From Streptomyces sp. NRRL B-24484 (GTDB lineage Bacteria > Actinomycetota > Actinomycetes > Streptomycetales > Streptomycetaceae): 64,000 nucleotides of DNA. The stretch covers positions 1 through 64,000 of the forward strand of contig NZ_JOAI01000013.1 of assembly GCF_000717715.1 (NCBI RefSeq), in the 5' to 3' direction. Below the pieces are notes generated by a model. That model searched no databases, was not told where the DNA came from, and saw nothing but the letters and a program-made list of their open reading frames with translations. How positions within the stretch are numbered: position 1 is the stretch's first letter; every line of letters starts with the position of its first letter. Both the position numbers and the translations under genes were made by a program. Positions 9,133 through 17,479 of the stretch are shown piece after piece.

Positions 9133-9909
9133 ATGGCCAAGCGCATCGACGTCAGCGGACTGTCCGCCTACTACGGAACCACCCGCGCCATCGAGGACAT
9201 CTCGATGACCATCGAGCCCCGCTCCGTGACGGCCTTCATCGGCCCGTCCGGCTGCGGCAAGTCCACCTTCCTGCGCACCCTCAACCGCATGCACGAGGTC
9301 ATCCCCGGTGCCCGCGTCGAGGGCAAGGTGATGCTGGACGACGAGAACCTGTACGCCTCCAACGTCGACCCGGTCGCCGTGCGCCGCTCGGTCGGCATGG
9401 TGTTCCAGCGGCCGAACCCCTTCCCCACCATGTCGATCTACGACAACGTGGTGGCCGGCCTCAAGCTCGCCGGTGTGCGGAGGAAGTCCGTGCTGGACGG
9501 CGTGGTGGAGAAGTCCCTCAAGGGCGCCAACCTCTGGAACGAGGTCAAGGACCGGCTGAACAAGCCCGGCGCCGGCCTCTCCGGCGGCCAGCAGCAGCGC
9601 CTGTGCATCGCCCGCGCGATCGCGGTCGAGCCCCGCGTCCTGTTGATGGACGAGCCCTGCTCCGCCCTCGACCCGATCTCCACCCTCGCCATCGAGGACC
9701 TGATCGGCGAGCTGAAGTCCCAGTACACGATCGTCATCGTGACCCACAACATGCAGCAGGCGGCCCGCGTCTCCGACCGCACCGCCTTCTTCAACCTGGC
9801 CGGCGTCGGCCAGCCGGGCAAGCTGGTCGAACTGGACGACACCCAGCGGATCTTCTCCAACCCGTCCGTCCAGGCGACCGAGGACTACATCTCCGGCCGC
9901 TTCGGCTGA
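9133..9909 (+). CDS. pstB: Phosphate ABC transporter ATP-binding protein PstB
   Basis: Cytoplasmic ATPase that drives phosphate import through PstC/PstA. All ABC signatures are present: Walker [10 protein letters not shown] (about 37-45), Q-loop VFQRPNPFP, signature LSGGQQQR, Walker [14 protein letters not shown] and the switch histidine in IVTHN. The length of 258 aa is typical of PstB. It is last in the operon, and a strong bidirectional terminator follows. Unlike in many bacteria, no phoU gene follows; a DUF47 (PhoU-like) gene is instead paired with pit on the other strand. Confidence 0.97.
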   Translation: MAKRIDVSGLSAYYGTTRAIEDISMTIEPRSVTAFIGPSGCGKSTFLRTLNRMHEVIPGARVEGKVMLDDENLYASNVDPVAVRRSVGMVFQRPNPFPTMSIYDNVVAGLKLAGVRRKSVLDGVVEKSLKGANLWNEVKDRLNKPGAGLSGGQQQRLCIARAIAVEPRVLLMDEPCSALDPISTLAIEDLIGELKSQYTIVIVTHNMQQAARVSDRTAFFNLAGVGQPGKLVELDDTQRIFSNPSVQATEDYISGRFG

Positions 9910-9978
9910 CCGGGCCGGGCTCCCCGGAGCCCCACCGACTACTTCGCGGTGCTGCATGGCGGTGCCGCCGCGAAGTAC

Positions 9979-10015
9979 GCAGGGCCCGCCCCCGTGATGT
10001 GGGGGCGGGCCCTGC
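9979..10015. terminator. Bidirectional terminator between pst and pit
   Basis: A perfect 15-bp stem pairs 9979-9993 with 10001-10015 around a 7-base loop. It lies between the converging pstB and pit genes and can serve both. Confidence 0.85.
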
Positions 10016-10049
10016 ACCCTTCCGGGCGGGCTCGTCGGGCTCGTCGGGC

Positions 10050-11045
10050 TCAGAGCAGGAGCAGGTCCACGACGCCGTACATCGCCGCCGCCACCAGGGC
10101 CGCGGCGGGCATGGTGATGAACCAGCCGAGCACGATGTTCTTGGCGACGCCCCAACGGACCGCGCGGATCCGCTTGGTGGCGCCCACACCCATGATCGCC
10201 GAGGTGATCACGTGGGTGGTGGAGATCGGCGCCGCGTAGACGAACGAGGTGATGTACATGACGGTCGACGCGGTGGCCTCCGCCGCGAAGCCCTGCGGCG
10301 GGTCCAGCTCGATGATCTTGCGGCCGAGGGTCCGCATGATCCGCCAGCCGCCCGCGTAGGTGCCCAGCGAGAGCATCGTCGCACAGGAGATCTTCACCCA
10401 GATCGGGATGTCGTTGCCGGCCTGGTGGCCCGAGATGGTGAGCGCCAGGACCACGACACCCATCGTCTTCTGGGCGTCCTGCAGACCGTGCGCCAGGGCC
10501 ATGGCGGCGGCCGAGGCGGTCTGCGCGACCCGGAAGTTGCGCTTGGCGCGGTGCGGGTTGGCCCGGCGGAAGATCCAGAGGATCCCCAGCATGACCAGGA
10601 AGCCGCCGGTCAGGCCGACCACCGGCGAGACCACCATCGGAATGATGATCTTGTCGACCACGCCGCTCCAGATCACCTCGGTGCCGCCGGCCAGCGCCGC
10701 ACCCACCATGCCGCCGAACAGGGCGTGCGAGGAGGACGAGGGGAGGCCGAAGTACCAGGTGACCAGGTTCCAGGTGATCGCGCCGACCAGGGCGGCGAAC
10801 AGGATCGCCATGCCCTGGCTGCCCGAGGGCGTCTCGATGATGCCGCTGGAGACCGTGTGCGCCACCCCGGAACCGAGGAAGGCGCCGGCCAGGTTCATGA
10901 CCGCGGCCATCGCCAGCGCCGCCCGCGGGGTCAGCGCCCGGGTCGAAACGGAGGTGGCGATCGCGTTCGCGGAGTCGTGGAAGCCGTTGGTGTAGGTGAA
11001 GAAGAAGGCCACGCCGATGACGGCGATCAGTGCTGCCGTGTCCAC
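10050..11045 (-). CDS. pit: Low-affinity inorganic phosphate transporter, Pit family
   Basis: Pit proteins import phosphate as a neutral metal-phosphate complex driven by protons. The 331-residue protein has about ten membrane segments and both copies of the family signature: FTYTNGFHDSANAIATSVSTR at the N-terminus and ALAHGLQDAQKTMGV in the second half. Its ATG lies 5 bases after the stop of the upstream DUF47 gene, so the two are one operon. Pairing with a DUF47 protein is the common arrangement for actinobacterial Pit systems. It converges on the pst operon, which places low- and high-affinity uptake side by side. Confidence 0.94.
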   Translation of the reverse strand: MDTAALIAVIGVAFFFTYTNGFHDSANAIATSVSTRALTPRAALAMAAVMNLAGAFLGSGVAHTVSSGIIETPSGSQGMAILFAALVGAITWNLVTWYFGLPSSSSHALFGGMVGAALAGGTEVIWSGVVDKIIIPMVVSPVVGLTGGFLVMLGILWIFRRANPHRAKRNFRVAQTASAAAMALAHGLQDAQKTMGVVVLALTISGHQAGNDIPIWVKISCATMLSLGTYAGGWRIMRTLGRKIIELDPPQGFAAEATASTVMYITSFVYAAPISTTHVITSAIMGVGATKRIRAVRWGVAKNIVLGWFITMPAAALVAAAMYGVVDLLLL

Positions 11046-11050
11046 GGAGG

Positions 11051-11671
11051 TCAGGACTCCTTGACCGCGATGGTCTCCACCGTGTTCGCCACGTGCTCGA
11101 AGGCGTCGGCGGCCTCTTCCAGGACGTCGACGACCTGCTTCAGCTTCAGCACCTCGATCGCGTCGTACTGGCCGGAGAACAGGTGCGCCAGCAGCTTGCG
11201 GTGGATCTGGTCCGCCTGGTTCTCCAGCCGGTTGACCTCGATCCAGTACTCGGTGAGGTTCTGCATCGACCGCAGGTTCGGCATCGCCTCCGCGGTCAGC
11301 TCGGCGGCCCGCGCCAGCACCTCGATCTGCTGCTCCACGCCCTTCGGCAGGGACTCGATGTCGTAGAGGACGACCAGGTCGACCGCCTCCTCCATGAAGT
11401 CCATGATGTCGTCCAGCGAACCGGCGAGGCTGTAGATGTCCTCGCGGTCGAAGGGCGTGATGAAGGAGGAGTTCAGCTGGTGGAAGATCGCATGGGTGGT
11501 GTCGTCGCCGGCGTGCTCGGCGGCGCGCATGCGCTCGACGATCTCCGCGCGGGCCGACACGTCTGATCCCAGCAGTTCCAGCAGGAGCTTCGACCCGACG
11601 ACGAGGTTCTCCGCCGCGGCGGCGAACATGTCGTAGAAGCTCGTCTCCTTCGGGGTCAGGCTAAAACGCAC
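11051..11671 (-). CDS. DUF47 (PhoU-like) protein partnered with Pit
   Basis: DUF47 proteins are all-helical PhoU relatives and probably regulate or gate the Pit transporter encoded beside them. The open frame runs further upstream, but conservation begins at VRFSLTPKETSFYDMF. The GTG at 11671 has GGAGA five bases before it, so I start there (206 aa). Conserved acidic pairs such as FDREDIYSLAGSLDDIMDFMEE fit metal-binding helices of this family. pit follows after 5 bases. A possible promoter (TTGCAC, 19 bp, TAGAGT) lies just upstream. Confidence 0.88.
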   Translation of the reverse strand: MRFSLTPKETSFYDMFAAAAENLVVGSKLLLELLGSDVSARAEIVERMRAAEHAGDDTTHAIFHQLNSSFITPFDREDIYSLAGSLDDIMDFMEEAVDLVVLYDIESLPKGVEQQIEVLARAAELTAEAMPNLRSMQNLTEYWIEVNRLENQADQIHRKLLAHLFSGQYDAIEVLKLKQVVDVLEEAADAFEHVANTVETIAVKES

Positions 11672-11705
11672 GGAAATCTCCGATGTGCGGGGTAGGGACT
11701 GAACG

Positions 11706-11736
11706 ACTCTAGGCGCTCGCCGTCCCAGGAGTGCAA
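11706..11736 (-). promoter_or_regulatory. Candidate promoter of the DUF47-pit operon
   Basis: Reading the minus strand, TTGCAC (11731-11736) and TAGAGT (11706-11711) form a -35/-10 pair with a 19-bp spacer, about 35 bp before the GTG start. No clear PHO box is seen here, unlike at pstS and ppk. Confidence 0.4.
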
Positions 11737-11903
11737 ACGGGGTGTTGACACGGTTCCCCAGTCTGGCGGAACTCACGCCGGTTTGCTCCTGCCGTGCACG
11801 CGCAGATCCGGGCACCCGCCCGGACGGCGGAACATGCAGCGAGCCGCCCGTGTTGGACACTGGAGGTCCAGGGACGGCGAGCAGGGAGACAGAGGCGGGC
11901 CGG

Positions 11904-12290
11904 ATGACCACGATTCAGACGCGCACCGAGGACACCAGTACCCCCGGCACCGCGCCCGGCGGCGACGACGTCACCGCCGAGGCGGGCGCGGCCCATCCGC
12001 ACGGCGGCCCGCACGGCTACAGCGCCCAGAAGAACGAGCACCTCAAGCGGCTGCGCCGGATCGAGGGCCAGATCCGCGGCCTGCAGCGCATGGTCGACGA
12101 GGACGTCTACTGCATCGACATCCTCACCCAGGTCTCCGCCGGCACCAAGGCGCTGCAGTCCTTCGCCCTCTCGCTGCTGGAGGAGCACCTGCGGCACTGC
12201 GTGGCCGCCGCCGCCGAGCAGGGCGGCGCGGAACTGGACGGCAAGGTCGCCGAGGCCACCGCCGCCATCTCCCGGCTGCTGCGCACCTGA
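11904..12290 (+). CDS. CsoR/RcnR-family metal-sensing repressor
   Basis: Proteins of this family are helical repressors released from DNA by Cu(I) or other signals. The 128-residue protein keeps the copper-type Cys-His-Cys ligand set with exact CsoR spacing: Cys70, His95 and Cys99 (25 and 4 residues apart). The DNA-binding basic helix is LKRLRRIEGQIRGLQRM. A His-rich tail (HPHGGPHG, 31-38) precedes the domain. I start at ATG 11904, since the family core begins near residue 40. No copper exporter or chaperone gene lies next to it, so its target is not evident. The stop codon falls inside a 14-bp repeat. Confidence 0.85.
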   Translation: MTTIQTRTEDTSTPGTAPGGDDVTAEAGAAHPHGGPHGYSAQKNEHLKRLRRIEGQIRGLQRMVDEDVYCIDILTQVSAGTKALQSFALSLLEEHLRHCVAAAAEQGGAELDGKVAEATAAISRLLRT

Positions 12291-12318
12291 GCACCGGTCA
12301 CCGGCTGAGCACCGGTCA
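12287..12318. repeat. 14-bp tandem repeat at the csoR-like stop
   Basis: CTGAGCACCGGTCA occurs at 12287-12300 and 12305-12318, an 18-bp period, with a degenerate third copy near 12337-12347 (GGGCACCGGTC). Each copy contains the palindrome ACCGGT. It may be a small duplication or an operator; nothing else marks this gap. Confidence 0.6.
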
Positions 12319-12409
12319 GCGCGGCTGCGGCCGACGGGGCACCGGTCGACACGGCACCGGGCGGCGCGGACGGCGGACACCGCCGGGACCCGCGCCGTCC
12401 GGCGCCGTG

Positions 12410-12613
12410 TTAACCGGCCGCGGCCGACCGCTCGGCGCCGTCCTGCCGGGGTGCCGCCACGGGCACCCGGTCGAGCAGCACCCGGTCGATCTGCTCGGTG
12501 GCCAGTTTCTCGTCGGAACTGGTCGATGCGGCGATCATGAGCTCGCCGGCCAGCTCGATCTCGTCGAGCGCGGTCTTGTCGTGGCCGCCCGTGCGGCCCT
12601 CCGAGGACGCCAC
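12410..12613 (-). CDS. Small acidic protein of unknown function (67 aa)
   Basis: The readable protein begins VASSEGRTGGHDKTALDEIE and continues through an acidic, amphipathic helix-like stretch. GGAGG (12624-12628 on the minus strand) lies 10 bases before GTG 12613. In-frame GTGs at 12619 and 12622 are alternatives but sit too close to it. The longer open frame upstream overlaps the lipoprotein gene region in another frame and is not credible. No family is recognised. It lies between the csoR-like gene and a lipoprotein gene, and similar small genes sit in this position in related genomes as far as I recall. Confidence 0.6.
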   Translation of the reverse strand: MASSEGRTGGHDKTALDEIELAGELMIAASTSSDEKLATEQIDRVLLDRVPVAAPRQDGAERSAAAG

Positions 12614-12774
12614 CTGCACCACCCCTCCAGCGCCGCCTCCCGGCCAGGGCGGCGGTACCCCGTCCTTCCAGGGTAGGGAGGAGCGGGGCCCCGCCGTATG
12701 GCACGGACGGGTCATCTCTGCGGCCACAGGCACTAGAACCGGCGGTCGAACCCGGCTGCGGGCCGCTCGGGCCG

Positions 12775-13626
12775 TCACTTCGCGGGCGCCGAGGCCTTCG
12801 GCGAGTAGATGTCGGCGGAACCCGGCTCCGCCGCCTGCACCGGGGCGCCGAAATCGGCCAGCGAGGTGGTCGAGACCACCTTCACCTGGTCCTTGGCCTC
12901 CTTGGACCCCGCCACCCCGGCGAAGGCGAAGGTCTCCACCACCTTGTGCACCCGCCCCTGGGCGTCCAGCCACACCTCGTACGGCACCTGCTTGGCCGTG
13001 AAGGTCTGCGCGGCCATCCGCAGGCCGTCCGCGCCCCGGCCGCCGGTGGCCTCGGCGGCCTTGGCGAGGTCCAGGGTGCCCTTGTAGTGCTTGAGCTCGG
13101 TGCCGTCGACCGTCTCGGTGCCGACCAGCTCGGCCGACTCTGCGCCGCGCAGTGCGCCGGCGGCGCTGGCCGGGTCCGTCGCGCCGCTGCTGACCAGGTT
13201 GCCGTCGGGGAGCTGGCGGACGTCCAGCCGGACCCACTTGCCCGCGGGGACCTTGGCGCCGCTGTTCTGCAGGTAGACCGTGCCCGGCAGGACGATCTCC
13301 TTGATCCGGCCGGTGGTGGCGGCGCCCGGCGGCACGTCGATCTCCAGCGTGCCGATCCGCTTCACGTAGTCGTAGCCTCCGGTGCCGTTGAACACCGCCT
13401 TCTTGTCCCCCGACTCGGTGACCAGCTCGGTGGTGGTGCGGGCCGAGCCCGTCCGGCCGGTGATGTCCGCGGCGGAGCGCACCGCGGTCAGCGGGTCGGA
13501 GGAGAGCACGTCCGCCGAGCCGCCCTGCGGCTCGGTGCCGCCGCCCGAACAGGCGGAGAGGACGGCGGCCAGCACGGCCGCCGCCGCGGCGGTGCGGACG
13601 GGCTTCAGCTTCTTCACGATCGACAC
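12775..13626 (-). CDS. Secreted lipoprotein (LppX/LprG-like fold likely)
   Basis: The 283-residue protein starts with a type II signal peptide ending LSAC at Cys26, so it is anchored outside the membrane. The mature part alternates short strands and helices (KAVFNGTGGYDYVKRIGTLE, WVRLDVRQLPDG, YEVWLDAQGRVHKVVETF), a pattern typical of LppX/LprAFG-type lipid-binding lipoproteins. Family assignment is an inference. Start: GTG 13626 lies after GAGGGGG; a second GTG at 13617 is possible. It is transcribed alone, away from the small plus-strand gene beyond. Confidence 0.78.
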   Translation of the reverse strand: MSIVKKLKPVRTAAAAAVLAAVLSACSGGGTEPQGGSADVLSSDPLTAVRSAADITGRTGSARTTTELVTESGDKKAVFNGTGGYDYVKRIGTLEIDVPPGAATTGRIKEIVLPGTVYLQNSGAKVPAGKWVRLDVRQLPDGNLVSSGATDPASAAGALRGAESAELVGTETVDGTELKHYKGTLDLAKAAEATGGRGADGLRMAAQTFTAKQVPYEVWLDAQGRVHKVVETFAFAGVAGSKEAKDQVKVVSTTSLADFGAPVQAAEPGSADIYSPKASAPAK

Positions 13627-13776
13627 AACCCCCTCGGGCACCGATGCCCGGCAAGCAGCCACCCCCGATGGGCAGAGCTCTCCAGGGCCCAACGAGCCCG
13701 GGCCGCAAGGGTTACGGCCGTCCCGGCGTACGGAATCGTGCACGCGCCCCCCGGTCGGCGCGTTACGGTGAAGCAC

Positions 13777-13959
13777 GTGTCCAGCGACGTCCCGGCGGAG
13801 TCCGTACCGGCCCCGCCCGCCGCCCACCGGGTGGCACTCGAAGAACGCGGATCCTTCTGCTTCGCGCAGTGCAGCTGCGGATGGTTCGCGCCGGGGCGGC
13901 GCTCCCGCGACCGCGCCAGGCGGGACGCGGACGAGCACGAGAACGGCGGCGGGGCCTGA
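13777..13959 (+). CDS. Small Cys-motif protein (60 aa)
   Basis: The conserved core is ALEERGSFCFAQCSCGWFAP, with Cys28, Cys32 and Cys34 (C-x3-C-x-C-G-W), followed by an Arg/Asp-rich tail. The cysteine cluster suggests a metal site or redox role, but no family function is known to me. GTG 13777 is preceded by TACGGT (13764-13769), a -10 element at leaderless distance, and also by GGTGA. A GTG at 13768 would add three residues. It is divergent from the lipoprotein gene and convergent with the PAP2 gene. Confidence 0.72.
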   Translation: MSSDVPAESVPAPPAAHRVALEERGSFCFAQCSCGWFAPGRRSRDRARRDADEHENGGGA

Positions 13960-13991
13960 CCCGGCCCTCGCCGGGCGGGGAGCCGGGGCCC

Positions 13992-14702
13992 CTACGCGGC
14001 CAGGTCGGACTCCGGCGCCGGCTGCGCGGCCGCGGCCGGCTCGCGGCGCCGGCGGCTGCGGCCGTCCCCGCCCCCGCCGTCCGACCGGCGGGCGACGATC
14101 AGCGGCGCGGCCGCCGTCCTGGTGATCGCGTGGCAGAACGGCACCAGCACCGCCATCGCCAGCGGCGCCAGCAGCAGAACCACGGCGGTGGCGAGGGCGA
14201 AGCCGCCGATCACGTCCGTCGGGTAGTGCACGCCCATGTACATCCGGCAGAAGCCCTGCAGCAGGGCGAGCGCGCCCGCCACCAGGCCGAGCCGGCGGTT
14301 CACCAGCAGCAGCGCGACGGCGATGCCCATCGACATCGCCGAGTGGTCGCTGACGAAGGAGAGGGTGCCCTCCTTGCCCTCCACCAGGACCACCAGCTCG
14401 GGGTGGTCCACGAAGGGGCGCGGCCGGTCGACGATCGCCGAGATCGGCAGGTTGGCCAGCTCGGAGATCGCCACCGCCAGCGGGGCCCACAGCAGCCCGG
14501 CCACCGCCACCGGGGCGTCCGGCCGCCGACGGGCCTGCAGCCAGGCGGTCAGGCAGACCGCCGCCAGGCCGAGCAGGATGCCGTACTCGCCGATCCACGA
14601 GACCGCGGAGTCCAGCCAGCCGGGGGCCGAGACGGCCAGCCCGTTGATCGCGCGGAGCAGGCCCAGGTCGGGGTTGCCCGTGTCGGCGAGCAGCGTCGAC
14701 AC
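13992..14702 (-). CDS. PAP2-family membrane phosphatase
   Basis: PAP2 enzymes dephosphorylate lipid phosphates such as undecaprenyl pyrophosphate or phosphatidic acid at the membrane. The 236-residue protein has about six membrane helices and the three catalytic motifs: DRPRPF, SFVSDHSAM and CRMYMGVHYPTDVIGG. The middle motif has the SDH variant seen in BcrC-type enzymes, but Val replaces the usual Pro before it. Start GTG 14702 follows GGGAGG at 7-8 bases; the open frame extends further upstream without conservation. Substrate is unknown. Cell-wall lipid recycling is plausible because a murein hydrolase gene follows on the same strand. Confidence 0.87.
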   Translation of the reverse strand: MSTLLADTGNPDLGLLRAINGLAVSAPGWLDSAVSWIGEYGILLGLAAVCLTAWLQARRRPDAPVAVAGLLWAPLAVAISELANLPISAIVDRPRPFVDHPELVVLVEGKEGTLSFVSDHSAMSMGIAVALLLVNRRLGLVAGALALLQGFCRMYMGVHYPTDVIGGFALATAVVLLLAPLAMAVLVPFCHAITRTAAAPLIVARRSDGGGGDGRSRRRREPAAAAQPAPESDLAA

Positions 14703-14892
14703 GCCGCACCTCCCTCTCGGTGTCCGGTGCACCGGCCGGTGCGCCGCCTGCGTTCCTCCGGGTACCGGTCGGGTGGCGTCCGGTACGGAGCAACAACGTT
14801 CTGAGCAGGCCGGAGGGTTCCGCGGAGATCGCACGTCACCGAAAATTGACTCACCGTCCACCGCCCGCCCACACCCGGGGCGGGCCGGCGGG

Positions 14893-15942
14893 TCAGCTCT
14901 GCGCCGGGCCCTGGCCGCCGCTGATCGTACCGTCGGCGTTCCGGAGCGGCAGAGCCGCGGCACCGTCCGGGGTGACCCGGGTGGCGCCGATGTAGTCCCG
15001 CTGGTCGATGGTGTCGTAACGGATCACCGCACCGGTGTGCGGGGCGTCGATCATGTACCCGCCGCCGACGTAGATCCCGACGTGGTGGATGGACCGCGGA
15101 TCGTTCAGGTCGTTAGCGAAGAACACCAGGTCACCCGGGCGGAGTTGGTCCCGCGAGGGGTGCTCGCCGGCGTACCACTGGTCGTTGGCCACCCGGGGCA
15201 GGCTGATCCCGACGCTCGCGAACGCGGCCTGGGTCAGGCCCGAGCAGTCGAACCGCCCCTGCTGGGAGGGCAGGCCCTCGCCGCCCCACAGGTACGGCGT
15301 GCCGAGCTTGGTCTGCGCGAAGTAGATCGCGCCGGCCGCCGGCTGGGAGAGCCCGACCGCGGTCTGCGGGGCCGGCGCGGTGAAGCTCCTGGCCAGCGAC
15401 TGGATGTTCTTCACATAGCCCTGGGTCTCCCGGTAGCCCGGGATTCCGCCGGCCTTTATCACCGCGTAAGGACCGGCGTTGTAGGCGGCCAGCATGTTCG
15501 CCTGCCGGTCGCCCGGCACGTTGGTGACGTCCTTGGCGAGCGCGCAGTCGTAGGTGGCGGCCGAGGCGATGGCGTCCGCCGGGTCCCAGATGTCGCGCCG
15601 GCCGTCGTTGTTGGCGTCCACCCCGTAGGTGGCCCAGGTGCCCTCCAGGAACTGCGCCATGCCGTAGGCCTTGGCCGGGCTCTTGGCGGTCGGGTCGAAT
15701 CCGCTCTCCTGGTACAGCTGCGCCGCGAGCATCGGGGGAGAGATCTCGGGGCAGAGGGTGCCCCATTTCTCGATCAGCGGCCGGTAGGCGGCCGGTACCG
15801 TGCCCGATGAGATCGCGAGGTGGTTGGTGCCCGACCGGGCCGTGCCGCTGGCGGCGAAGGTCCCCACCGAGACCAGACCGACGAAACCGACCGTCACAAC
15901 CGCTGCAGCGGCGGCCGCCGTGCCCGCTCTGCGGAGTACCAT
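14893..15942 (-). CDS. Bifunctional lytic transglycosylase / NlpC-P60 endopeptidase
   Basis: Secreted cell-wall hydrolase. Numbering from ATG 15942 (349 aa): signal peptide about 1-31; lytic transglycosylase domain about 50-190 with catalytic Glu79 in YQESGFDP and the GMAQF and AYNAGP motifs; NlpC/P60 domain about 203-330 with Cys233 (FDCSGLT), His287 (HHVGIYVG) and His302. It should cut both glycan strands and peptide stems. The ATG at 15942 is chosen because GGGGA lies 8 bases upstream; ATG 15951 has none. This architecture is that of the hydrolases of Gram-positive conjugation systems. The gene is divergent from the type IV secretion-like operon, with which it shares an AT-richer control region. 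Confidence 0.9.
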   Translation of the reverse strand: MVLRRAGTAAAAAAVVTVGFVGLVSVGTFAASGTARSGTNHLAISSGTVPAAYRPLIEKWGTLCPEISPPMLAAQLYQESGFDPTAKSPAKAYGMAQFLEGTWATYGVDANNDGRRDIWDPADAIASAATYDCALAKDVTNVPGDRQANMLAAYNAGPYAVIKAGGIPGYRETQGYVKNIQSLARSFTAPAPQTAVGLSQPAAGAIYFAQTKLGTPYLWGGEGLPSQQGRFDCSGLTQAAFASVGISLPRVANDQWYAGEHPSRDQLRPGDLVFFANDLNDPRSIHHVGIYVGGGYMIDAPHTGAVIRYDTIDQRDYIGATRVTPDGAAALPLRNADGTISGGQGPAQS

Positions 15943-16191
15943 CAGCACCATCCCCGACGTGGCGTCAGTCGCGAGTGTTCCGGAAGGCGTTGCTCAGCGC
16001 AATCAGCACAGATACGAAGAGTGAGCGGTATCCTTCGTACGGTGGACATCCTGTCGTACGTGTCCCATGCCTCACGACCAATCCACGAGATATAGCCAAG
16101 TCGACATCAGATCTGGCCAAGAATAGGTCCTGCCCCTTCGCGAACCCGTGCTCCGGGGCCTTGAATTTGCCTGATCGGGCGGTGAGACGGA
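15943..16191. promoter_or_regulatory. Divergent control region of the hydrolase and T4SS-like operon
   Basis: This 249-base gap is clearly less G+C-rich than its surroundings. It holds a 7-bp inverted repeat, TACGAAG (16013-16019) and CTTCGTA (16033-16039), 13 bases apart. Further CGTACG/TCGTAC elements lie around 16036-16060. AT-rich stretches such as GATATAG and AAGAATAGG lie near 16087-16127. I cannot fix a promoter, but the inverted repeat is a good operator candidate for both directions. Confidence 0.45.
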
Positions 16192-16542
16192 ATGAACCTG
16201 AGCAGCGTGGACAGCAAGGTGATCGGCTACCTGGCCGAGGACCCACCCAAGAAGGCCAACATCGACACCATCATCGGCGGCATCGCCCCCGACTGGGGGC
16301 CGTTCGCCAGCCTCGGGTCCGAGGCGCGCGTGATGGTCGAGGTCGTGATGGCGGTCGCCATCCTGGGCTGCCTCGCCATCGCGGTCTGGGGGGCCGCCAA
16401 GCAGCGCATTGGTGCCACCGCGATGCGCGACACGTTCAGTGCCGAGCAGGGCAAGGGACTGATCATCGCGGGATTGACCGGCGTGTTCATCATCGGATCG
16501 CTGGGCACCCTGTTCACCATTGTCTACGGCATGGCGATCTGA
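16192..16542 (+). CDS. Small two-helix membrane protein (pilin/VirB2-like topology)
   Basis: First gene of the five-gene operon, 116 aa. A hydrophilic N-terminus of about 40 residues is followed by two membrane helices (about 44-68 and 88-113) with a short polar loop (KQRIGATAMRDTFSAEQGKG). This order is like VirB2/TrbC-type or small accessory proteins of conjugation systems, but there is no sequence signature, so the assignment rests on topology and context. The ATG follows GGTGAGACGG. The next gene begins 112 bases later. Confidence 0.75.
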   Translation: MNLSSVDSKVIGYLAEDPPKKANIDTIIGGIAPDWGPFASLGSEARVMVEVVMAVAILGCLAIAVWGAAKQRIGATAMRDTFSAEQGKGLIIAGLTGVFIIGSLGTLFTIVYGMAI

Positions 16543-16654
16543 CGATCGTACGGATCGGATAGTCATCCCGGCGGAGCGGCCATGCGACTCTGCCGGCACA
16601 GTCGTGTTCGCGTCACCGGGGCCCCGCGGGGCTCCCCGCACCAGGAGGGCCGCC

Positions 16655-17479
16655 GTGCCGTTGTCCGACGACCAGCCGCACACCCGTACGCGGCTGCCGG
16701 TCGGCGAACAGCCCTCCCACCAGATGACCGCACGCCAGCCGCGTCCGGTCCGGACCCTGCTGACCGTCCTGCTCGTCGTCACCCTGCTGGTGATCGCGGT
16801 CTCCATCGCCAACCGCGGCAAGCCCGGCCCGGGCTCCGGCGGCAGCGGCACCGCCGCCACCGGCTCCGGGGACGGCGCACAGGCCGGCGCGGCCGCCACC
16901 GCGCCGAGCGGCACCAAGCCCGTCGACACCACCGCCAACGGGATCGCCAACGGCTTCCCGCACACCGACCAGGGCGCCCAGTCGGCCGCCGCCAACTACG
17001 CGACCGCGCTCGGCTCCGCGGAGATGTTCCAGACCGCGAGCCGCCACACCATCGTCGACACCGTCTCCGACCCCACCGTCGCGGGAGGGCTCCAGCAGCG
17101 GCTCGACACCGCCTTCACCGCCGAGAACAACGGCCGCTTCGGCCTCGACGCCCAGGGCCGGGCCCCCAAGGGCCTCACCTTCGTCAGCCGGACCGTCCCC
17201 GTCGGCACCCGCACCACCAACTACGCCGACACGGCGACGAAGGTGGAGGTGTGGTGCACCGGGCTGCACGGGCTCGCCGGCGACGGCTCGACCAGGCCGG
17301 TCTCCCAGGACTGGTACACCCTCACCGTCACCATGCGCTGGAACGGCAGTGACTGGAAGGTGACCGACTTCGACCGGGCCTCGGGCCCTGCCCCCGTTCC
17401 GGGTGATCAGCAGGCGGCCACGGCCCAGCAGATCACTGACGCAGTCCAGAGGTTCGGAGGCTTCCGCTATGCGCGGTGA
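16655..17479 (+). CDS. Membrane-anchored protein, VirB8/TcpC-like by layout
   Basis: The 274-residue protein has one N-terminal membrane helix (about 33-52), a Gly/Ser/Ala-rich linker, then an extracytoplasmic domain from about residue 95. Features such as AAANYATALGSAEMF and WYTLTVTMRWNGSDWKVTDFD resemble the NTF2-like fold of VirB8 and TcpC. The fold is inferred, not proven. AGGAGGG (16643-16649) lies 5 bases before GTG 16655. The end overlaps the next start by 11 bases, indicating coupled translation. It would be an assembly scaffold of a secretion channel. Confidence 0.78.
   Translation: MPLSDDQPHTRTRLPVGEQPSHQMTARQPRPVRTLLTVLLVVTLLVIAVSIANRGKPGPGSGGSGTAATGSGDGAQAGAAATAPSGTKPVDTTANGIANGFPHTDQGAQSAAANYATALGSAEMFQTASRHTIVDTVSDPTVAGGLQQRLDTAFTAENNGRFGLDAQGRAPKGLTFVSRTVPVGTRTTNYADTATKVEVWCTGLHGLAGDGSTRPVSQDWYTLTVTMRWNGSDWKVTDFDRASGPAPVPGDQQAATAQQITDAVQRFGGFRYAR

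Noticed and set aside
7450..10155. 901-codon open frame on the minus strand across pstC, pstA and pstB
   Set aside because: It is a G+C-driven shadow: the plus-strand frames encode complete, motif-bearing Pst proteins, while this one has no family feature and a low-complexity Arg/Gly/His/Asp composition.
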